Source: JACMLD01 sp040004415 (lineage in GTDB: Bacteria > Bacteroidota > Bacteroidia > Chitinophagales > Chitinophagaceae). From it: DNA of 7,857 bases. Below are positions 5,363-7,857 of the stretch, piece by piece (positions within the stretch are counted from its first letter, which is position 1; every line of letters starts with the position of its first letter). The position numbers and the translations under genes are program-made. Where the stretch lies: positions 1-7,857 of the forward strand of contig JBDUAY010000273.1 in the NCBI GenBank assembly GCA_040004415.1, in the 5' to 3' direction. The notes under the pieces are model-generated. The model worked only from the letters and a program-made list of their open reading frames with translations. It was not told the origin of the DNA and did no database searches.

Positions 5363-7231
5363 ATGTTTCCTGAATATGATGTTATCGTTGCGGGCGCAGG
5401 ACATGCCGGATGCGAGGCTGCTGCAAGTGCGGCCAATCTTGGGTCCAAAGTATTGCTGATTACCATGAATATGCAAACCATTGCTCAAATGAGTTGCAAC
5501 CCCGCCATGGGCGGCATTGCCAAAGGCCAAATTGTGCGGGAGATTGACGCCCTTGGTGGATATTCCGGAATTGTTTCAGATATCAGTACTATCCAGTTCA
5601 GAATGCTTAACCGGTCGAAGGGGCCGGCCATGTGGAGCCCGAGAACACAAAATGACCGGATGCTCTTTGCATCAACGTGGCGGGAGAAACTTGAGCAAAC
5701 ACCCAATGTTGATTTTTACCAGGATACTGTTGTTGGGTTAATTATAAAAGAGGGGAAAGCCTGCGGGGTAATAACCGGCCTGGGTAATGAGATAAAAGCA
5801 AAGTCGGTTGTAATTACCAGCGGAACATTTCTAAATGGCATTATTCATATTGGTGAGAAAAGATTCGGTGGAGGACGGGTAGGCGAGAAGGCGGCAACTG
5901 GAATTACCGAACAACTTGTTTCGCTTGGTTTTGAAAGTGACCGCTTGAAAACTGGTACACCTCCGCGCGTTGATGGAAGAAGCCTCGACTATACCAGGAT
6001 GGAAATACAGGAAGGCGACAAAGAGATTATTGGTTTCTCATTTCTCGACTCAAAAAAAATAAAAGCTGAAGATCAAAGAAACTGCTGGATAACGTATACA
6101 AGCCAGAAAACACATGATATATTAAAAACTGGTTTCGACCGCAGTCCGATGTACACCGGCCGGATTGAAGGAATTGGTCCCAGGTATTGCCCCAGCATAG
6201 AAGATAAAATTCACCGTTTTGCGGAACGGGACCGGCACCAGATTTTCGTTGAACCAGAAGGATGGAACACCGTAGAAATTTATGTTAACGGTTTTTCTAC
6301 TTCACTGCCGGAAGATGTTCAATACGAAGCAATTCGTACTATACCTGGTTTTGAAAAATCCAGGATGTTCCGCCCGGGATACGCCATTGAATATGACTTT
6401 TTTCCCCCCACACAGTTAACGTATACGCTTGAAACAAAAGCTATTAGCAATTTATTTTTTGCTGGTCAAATTAACGGAACAACTGGTTATGAAGAGGCGG
6501 CCTGCCAGGGATTAATGGCAGGAATTAATGCACACCAAAAAACATTCAATCTCGAGCCTTTTATCTTAAAAAGAAGTGAAGCTTACATCGGTGTATTGAT
6601 TGATGATTTGATTAGCAAAGGGACCGAAGAACCGTACCGGATGTTTACATCGAGGGCCGAATTCAGAACACTTTTGAGACAGGATAATGCAGATTTACGG
6701 CTTACAGAAATGAGTTACCGGATTGGCCTGGCCTCGCAGGAAAGAATGGAAAAAGTAATTGCCAAACGAAATGGTGTTGAAAAAATAAAAACGGTGCTGA
6801 AGGATTTCACGATTGATCCATCCGAAATTCAGTCTCTGCTGGAAGAAAAAAGCTCAGCAATGTTGGTCCAAAAACAAAAAGCAATTCAGCTGATACTGCG
6901 ACCAAATATTGATCTATTATCATTGATGAATGCACTTCCCGAACTACAAAATAAGCTACATCAGTATTCCGCCGAAACCATAGAACAGGCCGAAATACAG
7001 TTAAAATACCAGGTTTATATTGAAAAAGAGCATGATTTAGTGAAAAAAATGGCACAATTGGAAGATCTACTGATACCCGAAACGTTCGATTATAACCGCA
7101 TAAATTCACTCTCGAACGAAGCCCTTCAAAAGTTTAAAAAAATACGGCCACGTACTTTAGGCCAGGCCAGTCGCATCAGTGGTGTTAATCCAAGCGATGT
7201 GCAAATTCTCATGATTTTTATGGGGCGATAA
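5363..7231 (+). CDS. mnmG: tRNA U34 carboxymethylaminomethyl synthase subunit MnmG (GidA)
   Basis: MnmG is the FAD-dependent partner of the GTPase MnmE. The complex installs the 5-carboxymethylaminomethyl group on uridine 34 of tRNAs reading two-fold degenerate codons, in the cytosol. The 622-residue length is normal. The FAD-binding GAGHAG is at 11-16, and SCNPAMGGIAKG (44-55) carries the conserved Cys45. A second conserved cysteine is in RYCPSIEDK (274-282, Cys276). FRPGYAIEYDFFPP (336-349) and FAGQINGTTGYEEAA (366-380) are family hallmarks, and the C-terminal helical domain ends with IRPRTLGQASRISGVNP (594-610), used for MnmE and tRNA contact. All expected blocks are intact. The ATG at 5363 gives the standard start; an upstream in-frame TTG would add MPI only. 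The gene follows the HNH-like gene by 16 nt and is convergent with nadA, 17 nt apart. No mnmE is visible. Confidence 0.98.
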   Translation: MFPEYDVIVAGAGHAGCEAAASAANLGSKVLLITMNMQTIAQMSCNPAMGGIAKGQIVREIDALGGYSGIVSDISTIQFRMLNRSKGPAMWSPRTQNDRMLFASTWREKLEQTPNVDFYQDTVVGLIIKEGKACGVITGLGNEIKAKSVVITSGTFLNGIIHIGEKRFGGGRVGEKAATGITEQLVSLGFESDRLKTGTPPRVDGRSLDYTRMEIQEGDKEIIGFSFLDSKKIKAEDQRNCWITYTSQKTHDILKTGFDRSPMYTGRIEGIGPRYCPSIEDKIHRFAERDRHQIFVEPEGWNTVEIYVNGFSTSLPEDVQYEAIRTIPGFEKSRMFRPGYAIEYDFFPPTQLTYTLETKAISNLFFAGQINGTTGYEEAACQGLMAGINAHQKTFNLEPFILKRSEAYIGVLIDDLISKGTEEPYRMFTSRAEFRTLLRQDNADLRLTEMSYRIGLASQERMEKVIAKRNGVEKIKTVLKDFTIDPSEIQSLLEEKSSAMLVQKQKAIQLILRPNIDLLSLMNALPELQNKLHQYSAETIEQAEIQLKYQVYIEKEHDLVKKMAQLEDLLIPETFDYNRINSLSNEALQKFKKIRPRTLGQASRISGVNPSDVQILMIFMGR

Positions 7232-7248
7232 TTACTATTCGAAACTAT

Positions 7249-7857
7249 TTAAAGTCCATATTTAGCGCTGATCTGCAACATACGCTCAATTGGCTTTTTA
7301 GCAGCAATTCGCAAGTTTTCTTCCATATTTATCTCCGGAAGTTCATATTTCATGCACAAATACAGCTTTTCCAGGGTATTCAGCTTCATATGGGGGCAAT
7401 CGTTACAAGCGCAACTATTATCTGGCGGGGCCGGAATAAAAGTTTTACCAGGCGATTCCTTTTGCATCTGGTGCAATATACCGGTCTCTGTTGCCACTAT
7501 AAACTCTTTTGATACATCTTGCTGAGAAAATTTTAATAAGCCAGTAGTGGACCCTATATAGTCTGCAATCCTTAAAATAGGTTCCTCGCACTCAGGATGC
7601 GCTATTAATTTAGCATTTGGATGCCTTATTTTCAATTTTGTAATCCTTTCCAGGCTAAAAATCTCGTGTACCATGCAGGCACCGTTCCAAAGAACCATAT
7701 CACGTCCTGTCTTTTTCACCAGGTAAGCCCCAAGATTTTTATCCGGCGCAAAAATTATCTTTTGATCTGCTGGTAAACTTTCAACAATTTTTTCGGCATT
7801 ACTGCTGGTGCAGATGATATCACTCAAGGCTTTAATTCCCGCGCTGCAGTTTATGTA
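7249..7857 (-). CDS. nadA: Quinolinate synthase, 5' end outside the window
   Basis: NadA is a [4Fe-4S] enzyme that condenses iminoaspartate with dihydroxyacetone phosphate to quinolinate in de novo NAD synthesis. The visible 202 codons cover about the C-terminal two thirds, and the frame is open through the right edge starting YINCSAGIKALSDIICTSSN. Family motifs (numbered from the edge) are APDKNLG (37-43), WNGACMVHE (57-65) with the cluster ligand Cys61, HPEC (87-90), GSTTGLL (102-108), ATETGIL (122-128) and CACNDCPHMKLN (149-160). The Cys154-Pro there is the expected last cluster ligand, with Cys149 and Cys151 just before it. The first cluster cysteine lies outside the window. A TTG at 7827 is internal, not the true start, because homology continues upstream of it. 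It converges on mnmG and is on the same strand as nadD, about 3.4 kb away. Confidence 0.95.
   Translation of the reverse strand, partial: YINCSAGIKALSDIICTSSNAEKIVESLPADQKIIFAPDKNLGAYLVKKTGRDMVLWNGACMVHEIFSLERITKLKIRHPNAKLIAHPECEEPILRIADYIGSTTGLLKFSQQDVSKEFIVATETGILHQMQKESPGKTFIPAPPDNSCACNDCPHMKLNTLEKLYLCMKYELPEINMEENLRIAAKKPIERMLQISAKYGL

Noticed and set aside
7825..7827. TTG as the start of a short nadA-like gene
   Set aside because: Recognisable NadA sequence (YINCSAGIKA) continues upstream in frame to the window edge, so this is an internal leucine codon of a gene cut by the window.

Overview
The window looks like a stretch of ordinary chromosome from a Bacteroidota bacterium, most likely a Chitinophagaceae-like member of Chitinophagales. 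The reasons are a moderately AT-rich composition, almost no Shine-Dalgarno sequences before the start codons, several matches to the Bacteroidota -7 promoter element TAnnTTTG, a YbeY with the HGxLHLCGYxD signature I associate with this phylum, and ybeY lying close to mnmG. The family placement is inference; there is no rRNA or phylogenetic marker to settle it.

Layout from left to right. Positions 1-34 may hold the first codons of a minus-strand gene that leaves the window. Three minus-strand genes follow, transcribed right to left: a two-domain chromate-type transporter (chrA, 1960-3228), an atypical short-chain dehydrogenase 18 nt downstream (1165-1941), and a DUF72/YecE-family protein (158-1084). 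Next, still on the minus strand, are nadD (3306-3875) and a small stand-alone FeoA-domain protein (3935-4171). A 52-bp divergent intergenic region separates feoA from the plus-strand block ybeY (4224-4664), an HNH-like nuclease gene (4735-5346) and mnmG (5363-7231). The window closes with the 3' two thirds of nadA on the minus strand (7249-7857, running off the right edge), convergent with mnmG.

Functionally these are mostly housekeeping genes. NadA (quinolinate synthase) and NadD (nicotinate-mononucleotide adenylyltransferase) belong to de novo NAD synthesis. YbeY matures rRNA and MnmG modifies the wobble uridine of tRNAs, so ybeY and mnmG form a translation-related pair. ChrA and the SDR probably share a transcript. 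FeoA is normally an accessory of the FeoB ferrous-iron transporter, but no feoB is present here.

The part that stands out is 4664-5346. A perfect 23-bp inverted repeat with a 3-nt loop starts on the last base of the ybeY stop codon. It is followed by a TAnnTTTG element almost touching the ATG of a gene whose product resembles phage-type HNH endonucleases, although some expected catalytic positions are altered. This gene sits between ybeY and mnmG and is the best candidate for an acquired or repurposed element. No gene-free stretch exceeds 300 bases; the longest is the 157 bases at the left edge. I saw no tRNA, rRNA, CRISPR array, insertion sequence or integrase.
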